Positions 25,556-34,200 of a stretch of DNA of 64,000 bases are shown here, piece by piece. Positions within the stretch are counted from its first letter, which is position 1; the number at the start of each line of letters is the position of its first letter. The notes beneath the pieces are model-generated. The model made no database searches. It was not told where the DNA came from and saw nothing but the letters and a program-made list of their open reading frames with translations. This DNA is from Natronoglomus mannanivorans (lineage in GTDB: Archaea > Halobacteriota > Halobacteria > Halobacteriales > Natrialbaceae), in assembly GCA_025517485.1 (NCBI GenBank), contig JAOPKB010000004.1, forward strand, positions 186,001 through 250,000, written 5' to 3'. Both the position numbers and the translations under genes were made by a program.

Positions 25556-26311
25556 TCACCGCATCGGCGCTTCGGCGTTCGCTTCGATCAACTGAATCAG
25601 CACGGACGCGAACAGCGAACCGGCACTCCAGATCGCCGTCTCGGTCCCGTCGTCGTCGACGACGCTCAACAACACGCTGTCGTCGTCGACGATCACGATC
25701 CGTCCGGAGCGCTCGTCGTCCGTCCGGTGGTCCGGCGGCGAGAAACTCGAGACGCCCTCGAGATCGTCGAGCTGTGACCGGATCACCGGTTCGCGGCTGA
25801 CGCCCATGACGTCGACGCCGCTTGCAGCGCGTTCCTCGAGCGTTCGCTCGATCTCCTCGGTGAGCAGTTCCGGGAGCCGCGTCCCGAAGACGATCTGTTC
25901 CTCGGCGTTCGAGAGGATGTCGACGGCTCGATCGTCGACCCGGGTTCGCCCGCGGACGGTCCAGATGTCCTCCTGTTCTTCCTCGCCGTTCGGCTCCTCA
26001 CGGACCGTTTCGACGTACTCGAAGGCGCGTTCCTGTTCGTTCTCGAACCGTTCGCGCAGGGTCTCGCGCGCTTCGTCGACGCTCACCGGTCGGTACCGGA
26101 TCGGACTCGACTGCTGGACCTCGAGGAGGCCGCGTTCCTCGAGACTCTCGGCGACGCTGTAGACCTGCGACCGCGGGACGTCGACCACGCGGGCGACGTC
26201 CCGGGCGGTTCCCGAGCCCAGTTGCTGGAGGGCGATGAACACCTTCGCCTCGTAGCTGGTGAGCCCGAGCCCCTCGAAGGCCTCGACGGCGTCGGTCTGA
26301 TCGGTGCTCAT
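25556..26311 (-). CDS. TrmB-family transcriptional regulator
   Basis: 251 residues. An N-terminal TrmB winged helix (about 10-80: LGLTSYEAKVFIALQQLG, RDVARVVDVPRSQVYSVAESL) is followed by a short coiled coil and a small C-terminal domain (TVRGRTRVDDRAVDIL onward). That domain resembles the effector domain of shorter TrmB-like regulators, without the sugar-binding domain of true TrmB. Its start overlaps the stop of the RND transporter gene (ATGA), so it is cotranscribed with its likely target. A palindrome near that operon's transcription start is the probable binding site. Confidence 0.85.
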   Translation of the reverse strand: MSTDQTDAVEAFEGLGLTSYEAKVFIALQQLGSGTARDVARVVDVPRSQVYSVAESLEERGLLEVQQSSPIRYRPVSVDEARETLRERFENEQERAFEYVETVREEPNGEEEQEDIWTVRGRTRVDDRAVDILSNAEEQIVFGTRLPELLTEEIERTLEERAASGVDVMGVSREPVIRSQLDDLEGVSSFSPPDHRTDDERSGRIVIVDDDSVLLSVVDDDGTETAIWSAGSLFASVLIQLIEANAEAPMR

Positions 26312-29300
26312 TCGTCGGATTCACCGTCCGTATCCGTTCTCACACCACCGTCGCTCGCGGGCTGGGCGCGGCTCTCGGTCTGGGACGCAAACGAGACGTC
26401 CGGACCGAAGTACCGCGTCCAGAGCACGAGCAGCGTCGGCAGGACGACGACGCTCGCGAGGAACGCGTAGGTGATCGTCAGCGCGGTGATGATCCCGAAC
26501 TGTCGCAAGGCGGGCAAGATCGCGAACGAGAGCACGCCGAAGCCGCCGACGGTCGTCGCCGCACTGCCAAGCAGTGCACCGCCGGTCCCGGTGACGGTCG
26601 TGTGCATCGCGTCCCAGACGCTGCCCTGTCGGTCTAGCTCGAGCGTGTAGCGGGCGCTGATGTGGATGCTGTAGGCCACGCCGAGACCGATGGTGAGGCT
26701 GGTGATCATCCCCGTCAGGACGTTGAAGGGCATTCCCAGGAGATACATCGTCCCGAGGATCCAGCTGACCGCGAACGCTACCGGGAGCAGGGTGACCGCG
26801 CCCAGCGAGGCGCTGTTCCCCGTCGCCCAGTAGGAGATCGTCAGGAACGCGAACACGGCGACGAGCGTGATCAGCAGGCTCTCGAGGACCGTGTTCAGCA
26901 GGTCCTGTTCGACGATGTAGTTGATGATCGGGTCGCCGGTCGCGATCGCCGTCCATCGGCTATCGGTGCCGTCGTCGTCGATCGTTCCGGCCACCGTCCG
27001 CATCTCCTCGGTGGTCTCGCCGGCCGTGGCACTGCCCTGCACGCCGACGATCATTCGAACGGCCTCGTAGTCGCCGTCGTCGGTTCGGTGAACGACCTCG
27101 CTGGCGGCCGCGTGGTCTGCGTCGAAGAGCTCGTCGTACAGCGTCCCGATGTTTCGGTCAGGAACGCCGTTGTCGTTGGTGTCTGCGAGCTGGAACGACG
27201 CGTTGAACGACTCGTTCTCGGCGGCGACTCGTTCCATCACCGACAGCGGGCTCTGGACGTCGGCGTCCCCGTTGGGGAGGACGTAGATGACGCCGTTTTC
27301 CCTGTCGACGGCCTCGGTCTGGGACTGATTGATCCGTTCGAGGGTCTCCGCATCTGCCACGTCACCCCTGACGAGGATCTGTGCCTGTGCGTCCTCGCGC
27401 TGGAAGTTGTCGTTGACGAACTGGAGGTCGGATTTGGCCTGGTACTCACCAGGGGCCAGCGGTCCGAGGTGCTGGGTCCACTCCGGTGGGTTATCCGCGA
27501 GGAAGTCCTCCTCGTCGAAGCTGGTATCGACCTGACTCGCGCCGTAGACGCCGCCTGCGGTCAGCAAGAGGACGGCGACGATGACGATCAGCGGCGCTTT
27601 GCGGGCGGCGACGGAGCCGACCGAAAGCACGTCACTGAACCGGCCGCCACCGGTCCCGAACGCGCGCTTGCGACGATCGAAGCCCCGAGACTCGAGGAAC
27701 GAATCGATCTCGATCTTGGCTGCGGGGACGAGCGCGCCGAAGACGACCAGTGCGGCGAAGATTCCGACGGAACTGACGACCCCGAACTCGCGGATGGGGG
27801 CGATCGGACTGACGAGATTCGAGAGGAAGCCAATGATGGTCGTCGCGGTCACCCAGACGAGCGCGACGCCGACGCCGGCGAGTGCGACGGTCATCGAGCC
27901 GCGAACGTCGCTGGTGACGCCTTCTGACTCGCGTTGCTCACGGTGGCGCATGAAGACGTGTATCGCGTAGTCGATCGAGAGCCCGATCAACAGGACTGGA
28001 ACCGCGACGAACATCTGGTTGAACGAGATCCCGGCCCACCCCATGAAGCCGAACGTCCAGATCAGGACGGCGATGATTCCCGCGACACCGAGAACGATGT
28101 CGAGCGGGTCGCGGTAGGCGACCATCAGTGCGAGCACGACGAAGATCAGTGCGAGCGGCCCGACGATCGCGAGACTGTCGGCCATCGATCGGTCGATTTC
28201 GTCGGAGATGACCCCGAAGCCGAAGACGACGTAGTCCTGATCTTGCGCATTCGCGAGCGTTCGAAGATCGAGCTGGCTCTGGACGATCCGGTCGTCGGCT
28301 TCACCCATCTCTTCCATCCCGCCGTTCCCGTCGGTCAGCTGGGTGACGAACGCCATCCGGGCGTCGGCGGTCGTACTCCCCGGATCGTACGACGACGGCA
28401 TGAACTGGAGCGCCACGTTGTCTCCCTCGTCGTCCGAGAGCGTGTCCTCGAGGATCGACTCGTACTCCTCTTCGTCGAGCGCTTCGACGGCCTCGATCTG
28501 CTCGTCGAGCGACGGTTGGCCGGCCGACTGGAGCTCTTCTTGCTCTTCCTCGAGCGCTTCGCTCTCTTCTTGGAGTTCGTCGTACTCGTCGGCGAGGACG
28601 CCCGAGGTCCCCTCAGTGAAGACCGTCTCGAGTTCCTCCTGAATCGCAGCCTCCTCCTGTTCGTACTCTTCCTCGCTGATCTCGCCGGCCTCGAAGGCGA
28701 GCTGGTTCTGTACGAGCTCGGCGTTGAGCGATCGGACGTTCGACATCGCTCGGTCGAACTGTGCGGTCTGGTCGTCGTCGAGGTCCGCCGTCGCCTCCTC
28801 GAACACCCGGTCGAATCCGGCTTCGATCTCTCCGGCCTGTTGCTGGTACTCCTCGTCGCTGACTTCGCCCTGTTCGTAGGAGACGTTCAGCTGTTCGTAC
28901 TCCCGCTGGAGTTCGCCAGCTTCTTCGAGCGACGCCTGCAGGTGGCCTGCCGTCTCGTTGAGTTGCTCTCCTCTGGCCTCGAGTTCGGCGCCACGCTGGC
29001 CGAGTTCCTCGGCTTGCTGGCCGCGGACGACGCTCGTGGCGATGACGTTCTCGACGCCGAAGATCGGATCGTCTGCGGCGAGCGTCGCGTTGATCGACTC
29101 GTTGTCCTTGATCTCCTGTTGGAACTCGAGCGAGGAGACGATCGAGTCCTGTCTGAGAACGTTGTCACCGTTCCCTCTGACGAACAGCTGTACGCTCGTC
29201 GTATTCTCGGCGTCGTCGACGACGAAGTTCTCGGTGATGTACTCAGCGGCTTCGCCCTCGGGTGAATCGCTCTCGAACTGGTCGAGCGAGGAGTCGTCGT

Positions 29301-29409
29301 CGACCATCGTCGCGCCGGCACCGACGAGCGCGGTCGTGAGAAGCAAGACGACGAGGACGATTTTCGTGTGTTCCGTGATCGTCGCAGCGAGACGGTCCGG
29401 AAGGCTCAC
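26308..29409 (-). CDS. RND/MMPL-family exporter
   Basis: 1033 residues in the usual archaeal RND arrangement: one N-terminal membrane helix (about 15-36), a large extracellular part (37-430), a cluster of membrane segments (about 435-620, one more at about 645), a second extracellular part (about 665-850) and a final membrane cluster (about 865-1010). Motif GLSIDYAIHVFMRHRE near 480 is the proton-relay helix region of MMPL/HpnN-like transporters. The first extracellular part is a Glu/Gln-rich coiled coil with two near-identical SHOCT-like repeats (177-205 and 238-266). Substrate probably hydrophobic (lipid or drug), by family. Regulated by the TrmB-like gene at its 3' end. Confidence 0.88.
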   Translation of the reverse strand: MSLPDRLAATITEHTKIVLVVLLLTTALVGAGATMVDDDSSLDQFESDSPEGEAAEYITENFVVDDAENTTSVQLFVRGNGDNVLRQDSIVSSLEFQQEIKDNESINATLAADDPIFGVENVIATSVVRGQQAEELGQRGAELEARGEQLNETAGHLQASLEEAGELQREYEQLNVSYEQGEVSDEEYQQQAGEIEAGFDRVFEEATADLDDDQTAQFDRAMSNVRSLNAELVQNQLAFEAGEISEEEYEQEEAAIQEELETVFTEGTSGVLADEYDELQEESEALEEEQEELQSAGQPSLDEQIEAVEALDEEEYESILEDTLSDDEGDNVALQFMPSSYDPGSTTADARMAFVTQLTDGNGGMEEMGEADDRIVQSQLDLRTLANAQDQDYVVFGFGVISDEIDRSMADSLAIVGPLALIFVVLALMVAYRDPLDIVLGVAGIIAVLIWTFGFMGWAGISFNQMFVAVPVLLIGLSIDYAIHVFMRHREQRESEGVTSDVRGSMTVALAGVGVALVWVTATTIIGFLSNLVSPIAPIREFGVVSSVGIFAALVVFGALVPAAKIEIDSFLESRGFDRRKRAFGTGGGRFSDVLSVGSVAARKAPLIVIVAVLLLTAGGVYGASQVDTSFDEEDFLADNPPEWTQHLGPLAPGEYQAKSDLQFVNDNFQREDAQAQILVRGDVADAETLERINQSQTEAVDRENGVIYVLPNGDADVQSPLSVMERVAAENESFNASFQLADTNDNGVPDRNIGTLYDELFDADHAAASEVVHRTDDGDYEAVRMIVGVQGSATAGETTEEMRTVAGTIDDDGTDSRWTAIATGDPIINYIVEQDLLNTVLESLLITLVAVFAFLTISYWATGNSASLGAVTLLPVAFAVSWILGTMYLLGMPFNVLTGMITSLTIGLGVAYSIHISARYTLELDRQGSVWDAMHTTVTGTGGALLGSAATTVGGFGVLSFAILPALRQFGIITALTITYAFLASVVVLPTLLVLWTRYFGPDVSFASQTESRAQPASDGGVRTDTDGESDE

Positions 29410-29458
29410 CGGATGTCACCTCTCCACACTGCCGACTCTGTCGATCGTATCATTTCTG

Positions 29459-29476
29459 TTGTTACGATCCTAACAA
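29459..29476 (-). promoter_or_regulatory. Palindromic operator candidate of the RND-TrmB operon
   Basis: TTGTTA (29459-29464) and TAACAA (29471-29476) form a perfect inverted repeat with 6-nt spacer. A TATA-like element (AGTATATGAA on the minus strand, about 29484-29493) lies just upstream, so the repeat falls at the expected transcription start. A second, weaker copy (TTGTTA 29496-29501 / TTACAA 29511-29516) lies upstream of the TATA box. Confidence 0.55.
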
Positions 29477-29598
29477 AGGGGCGTTCATATACTTGTTGTT
29501 AGCCTCCTACTTACAAACATCCGAGACTGATCGTTACTGGACGTTCGAACGGGAACGAACGGTGGATTTCGCCGGTCTCGAGTGTCGGAGACCGTTTT

Positions 29599-30333
29599 TC
29601 ACTCGATCGAGACGGTCTGCAGGTCTTCGGCGAACCGGACGTCGCCATCGTAGTGCGCGGTGATGGAGTCTCGCATTTCGGCGTGACGCCCGTCGGTGTG
29701 GGGATAGAGGTGAGTGAGATAGACGCGGCCGATCTCGACGTCGGCCAACTCCACGCCCAGCTGTGAGGGGGTCGGATGGTTCGAGACGTCGACGTCGTCG
29801 GGGAACGAACAGTCGTGGAGGAGGATCGCCGAGCCGTCAGCGAAGTTTGCGAGCCCCGCGAACGCCTCGCTGTCGCCGCTGAACGTGAACCGATCGTCGA
29901 AGCGATAGGCCAGACAGCGCAGCGAGTGGCGGGTCTCGTAGGCCGCCACGTCGAACCCGCCGACCGAGAACTCGCCGGCGACGACCTCCCGGACCTGCAA
30001 CTCGAGTTTGCCCTGCATGTACTCGTGGACCTCGAGGAGACCGTCGACTAGCCCTTTCGTCCCGCGCGGGCCGACGATCTCGAGGTGATCCTCGCCGGCG
30101 AGCCAGCGAGCTTTCATCAGCGGAAGGAGGTCGGCGACGTGGTCTAAGTGGTGGTGGGTCAGCAAGACGGTCGACACCGCCTCGTAGCCGACGCCCGACT
30201 GCTGGAGTCGATGGAGAACGCCGGAGCCACAATCGATCAGCAGCGTCCGCCCGTCTTCTTGAACGAGGATCCCCGTCTGAAAGCGTTCGCCGGTCGGCAT
30301 CGCGCTTCCGGTGCCGAGAAACGTGACGCGCAT
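29599..30333 (-). CDS. MBL-fold metallohydrolase, RNase Z-like
   Basis: 244 residues starting MRVTFLGTGSAMPTGERFQT, the opening typical of RNase Z-type and related phosphodiesterases. The metal motif is THHHLDH (His60, His62, Asp64, His65), with further ligands in YETRHSL, FSGDSEA and the C-terminal LTHLYPH. It lacks the long exosite arm of true tRNase Z, so another phosphodiester or cyclic nucleotide substrate is equally possible. Confidence 0.82.
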   Translation of the reverse strand: MRVTFLGTGSAMPTGERFQTGILVQEDGRTLLIDCGSGVLHRLQQSGVGYEAVSTVLLTHHHLDHVADLLPLMKARWLAGEDHLEIVGPRGTKGLVDGLLEVHEYMQGKLELQVREVVAGEFSVGGFDVAAYETRHSLRCLAYRFDDRFTFSGDSEAFAGLANFADGSAILLHDCSFPDDVDVSNHPTPSQLGVELADVEIGRVYLTHLYPHTDGRHAEMRDSITAHYDGDVRFAEDLQTVSIE

Positions 30334-30432
30334 GGTCGAATCGACCGGCCCGGAGGGGATAAACGTAGTGTCTGCGTTCGTCGATGGATTCGGCCAAAGC
30401 GTGATCGGGTCCGCTGCGGGCCGACTACGACC

Positions 30433-31140
30433 CTACTTTCTGACGGCCTCGAGCACGCTCCGAACGGAGTCCGGCCCGTGTTCGACGAGGGCGCGCGGAA
30501 ACCGACGTCTCGCGGTCGCGAGCGCCTCGTCGAGTGCCGCCGTGGCGTCCTCGTAGACGGGCGGTCCGTGACCGACCAGCACTCGCTCCGGCTCGAGTCC
30601 GGCCAGTGACACTCGCGGCGGTCGGAGTCGTCGGGAGAGCTCGAGTCCCAGTCGCTCGTCGCCCACGAGGAAGGGCGCTGCAGTGCCCGCCGACTCCGGG
30701 ACGAGGAGCGTCCCGTCCGATTCCCGGTAGGCGATCCCCTCGCGCCAGGTCGGAAGCGGGTTGGACAGCGAGACGTGAATCCCCGACTCCCCGAGCGTCC
30801 GTTCGTAGCGTTCGACCGGCGCGTCGACCCGCGCTTCGACTCGTGTCATCCACGTTGGGAGGGAGACGGGGACGTCGTACCGGCGAGCGAATTCGCCGGC
30901 GTCGCGGGCGTGCCAACTCGAGAGGACGGCGACGCCGGCGACCGGTCCCAGCTCCGTGATCGCTTCGTGGACGCCGCGGGCCTCGAGCGGGTCGACGATC
31001 CAGACGCCCTCCTCGCATCGGACGGCGTGGCTCGCTCGCTGACCCTCCTCGGCGGGGTGTGCGATCCAGCTGACGCCCTCGTCGTCGCCCCATCGATCCA
31101 CGAGCGGCGTCGACGACGGCCGATCCGCGTACATCGTCAT
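30433..31140 (-). CDS. MBL-fold protein with degenerate metal site
   Basis: 235 residues starting MTMYADRPSSTPLVDRWG. The longer open frame to 31260 is rejected because its 40 extra residues overlap the promoter of the divergent helicase gene. The order of strands and the C-terminal VLVGHGPPV segment match the metallo-beta-lactamase fold. The first metal motif HxHxDH reads SSWHARDAG, so only one His and the Asp remain. Such haloarchaeal proteins may bind a single metal or have lost catalysis. Divergent from the Lhr-like helicase gene. Confidence 0.65.
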   Translation of the reverse strand: MTMYADRPSSTPLVDRWGDDEGVSWIAHPAEEGQRASHAVRCEEGVWIVDPLEARGVHEAITELGPVAGVAVLSSWHARDAGEFARRYDVPVSLPTWMTRVEARVDAPVERYERTLGESGIHVSLSNPLPTWREGIAYRESDGTLLVPESAGTAAPFLVGDERLGLELSRRLRPPRVSLAGLEPERVLVGHGPPVYEDATAALDEALATARRRFPRALVEHGPDSVRSVLEAVRK

Positions 31141-31293
31141 ACTGTGAGATGGCTGACGGCTCGGGATAGTTCTTTCGTCGACGGTGGACTGCTGTCTCGT
31201 CCCTCGATCGATGCTTCGACCCCGGCACTCGCTCCCTTTCACTTTCACTCCGGTGGCCAAACCCTCTTACCCGCTCGCACCCAGGTACCGCCA

Positions 31294-34200
31294 ATGGATG
31301 GGAGCGGTCTGCCGATTTCCGACGAGCAACTGCCGTTCGAGTTCGACCCCGACGCCGTCGAGGACTGGGACGTCTTCGAGTTGCTCGAGCCCGCAGTGCA
31401 GGAGTGGTGGCTCCGGGAGTTCGGCGAGTTCGTTCCCGAGAACGGCGGCTTCTTCACGCCGCCACAGCGAGGGGCGATCCCGAAGATTCACGAGGGGACG
31501 AACACGCTGATTGCGGCGCCGACCGGGAGCGGAAAGTGTGTCAAACCGGACACACCGATGATCGTCCAGGACGACGGGGAAGCGACGGTTCTTCGGGCGA
31601 ACGATCTCCTCGAACGTCGGCAGCGAAAAGTCGCGGACGTCGACGAGGATGGAGAGCTACACACGAGTTCGGTCGAGGCGTACTCGCTCGACGAAGACGA
31701 GCTGACGCTCCGTCAATCGATGGTGTATTCGGAGCGTTACGACGGTCCCCTCCATCGAATTCGAACGTCGTACGGGAGAGAGGTCGAAGTCACACCGGAT
31801 CATCCGCTGCTCGTCGAGACGTCGTCTGGACCCGAATGGCGGTCGGCGAGTACCATCGAAGCCGGCGATCGGATCGGTATCCCGACTCGTATCGAACTCC
31901 CCGAACGGGCGATCGACCTCGACGTCTGTGCTGCTCTGGATCGGCTTCGCTCGGAGTTCCCGCTCGTCGCGACCGAAGCGGAGTCGGATCGCGTCGTCGC
32001 TCGTCTCGAAGACGAAGCGCCGATCTCGGTGTTCGACGAGTCAGAGCGGTGGCTCGCAATGGCACTCGCAGGTCTCTCGCTGCCGGACGTGGCGGATCGC
32101 CTGTCTATCAGCGTTTCGTCCGTCTGGAAGCTGGTGACTGGCGAAACCGAGTACCGTGCCGAAGAGTTCCTCGCGTTGCTTCGGACGGAGTGTACGCCGC
32201 TCGAGCCCGGTGACGTACTCGTCAAAACCGATAACGGTCGCGTTTCCCGCTTTCGCTACCCGACGACGCTCGATTCCGATCTCGCAGACCTTGCTGCCTT
32301 CGTCCTCGCGGAGGGCTTGATCGGTGAGTACGACCGGGGCACGTTCGTGACAATCTCACAGAAAAATTGGACTGGACTACTCGAACAGGCAATGGAAACG
32401 ATGCGAGATCAGTTCGGTGTCGAATTCGAGCGGAAGACGGAGATCGACTACATTATTCCCAACACGGCGTTTTCCGTGTTCTTCTCAGAACTGTTGGATA
32501 TCGAATCCGGTCCGGGACGCGACGTACCGCTGCCGAACTGGGTACTGAACGCGTCGAAACCGATCAAACGGTCGTTCCTCTCGACGTTTTTGTCGCTAGA
32601 GGCCGAAATCCGGTCCGACGAAGTCCGCCTCGTGCAGGCCAACGAGTTGAAGATAGAGCAGGTGACGTACCTCTTGCTCTCGTTCGGAATCCTCCCTGCT
32701 CGCGGTCGCCGAGAGAAATACGCGACGAACACGGACGAGCAGACGCGACGAGAGTATCACTCGCTCACCGTTCGCGGGGTCGAGAATCTATCCACGCTCC
32801 TGTCGGAGTGTTCGCTCGTCCACCCCACCGTCGACGAATTGAGAGCGCACGCGTCAAGACAGGGTAACGGCAACCACATCGGACGACACGCGTTCGACTA
32901 TCGGGATATTCGAGCGCTGTCGACGTACTTCGAGAACGATCGGGCGTTCAACGCCGAGTTCGGCACCATCTACGAAGTCGCCAGACGAAGCGGTTACCTC
33001 ACGGAACGGGCACTGGAAACGCTGTCTACGAAACTCAAGTCGCTCCCGTCTGACGAGACGACGCGCGAACTCGCGGCGATGATCGACGACAGACTGAATC
33101 GAAACGTCGCCTGGGTCACCGTCGAATCGAACGAGACAGCACACTACAGCGGTCGGATCGTCGATCTCAGTGTTCCGGACACACACAACTTCGTCGGTGG
33201 GCGCGGCGGCGTGTACCTTCACAACACGCTCGCGTCGTTCACGTCGATTATCGACGAACTCTACCGGCGGGATCGAAACGACGACGGCCTCGAGAACTCC
33301 GTCTACTGTCTGTACATCTCGCCGCTGAAGTCGCTGGCCAACGACATCCACCGCAACCTCGAGGTACCCCTCGAGGGAATCACGTCGATCCTCGAGGAAC
33401 GTGGCGAGGACGTCGGCGAGATCCGCCACGCCATCCGCCACGGCGACACGTCCTCGAGCGACCGCCAGAAGATGCTCGCGGAGACGCCTCACATTCTGAA
33501 CACGACGCCGGAGACGCTAGCGATCCTGTTGAACTCCCCCAAATTCAGGGAGAAACTTCGGACTGTGGAGTACGTCATCGTCGACGAGATCCACTCGCTG
33601 GCCGGCGGGAAACGGGGAACGCACATGGCGGTGAGCCTCGAGCGACTGGCGGCGTTGACCCACGAGGAGTTCACGCGGATCGGGTGTTCGGCGACGATCG
33701 AGCCGCTGTCGCGGGTGGCGGAGTTTCTGGTGGGGCAGTGCGAGGCGCCACGCGCCTCGGATGGGCGAGTAGCGAGGGACGAAAACCGTCCCTCGAACCA
33801 TGCGAGCGAGCTAGAGGCTCGCGAGCAGACGGAGAACAGCGTGAGTCGCGAGCCAGGCGCGGTGCCACGCACCGCGGACGAGCGAACGGGGAGCGAAGCG
33901 ACCCGTGAGCCACGCGAGGCGCCACGCGCCTCGGAAAGAGGAGCGGGAAGCGAAGCGACCCGCGAGTCGAGCGATCCCGGCGATCAAACGCGCGACTACG
34001 AGCTCGTCGACGCCCGCTTCGCCCGCGAGTTCGACCTCGAGCTCGAGTGCCCGACCGACGACCTGATCAACACCTCCCGAGATATCGTCCAGGACCGGTT
34101 CTACCACATGCTCCACGAGCACATTCAGGACCACACCAACACCCTCGTCTTCACGAACACACGGTCGGGCGCCGAACGAGTCCTGCACAACCTCCGGGAG

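Noticed and set aside
33741..33965. Frameshift or pseudogene in the helicase
   Set aside because: The reading frame continues through the low-complexity insert and all downstream helicase motifs are in frame, so the gene is intact.
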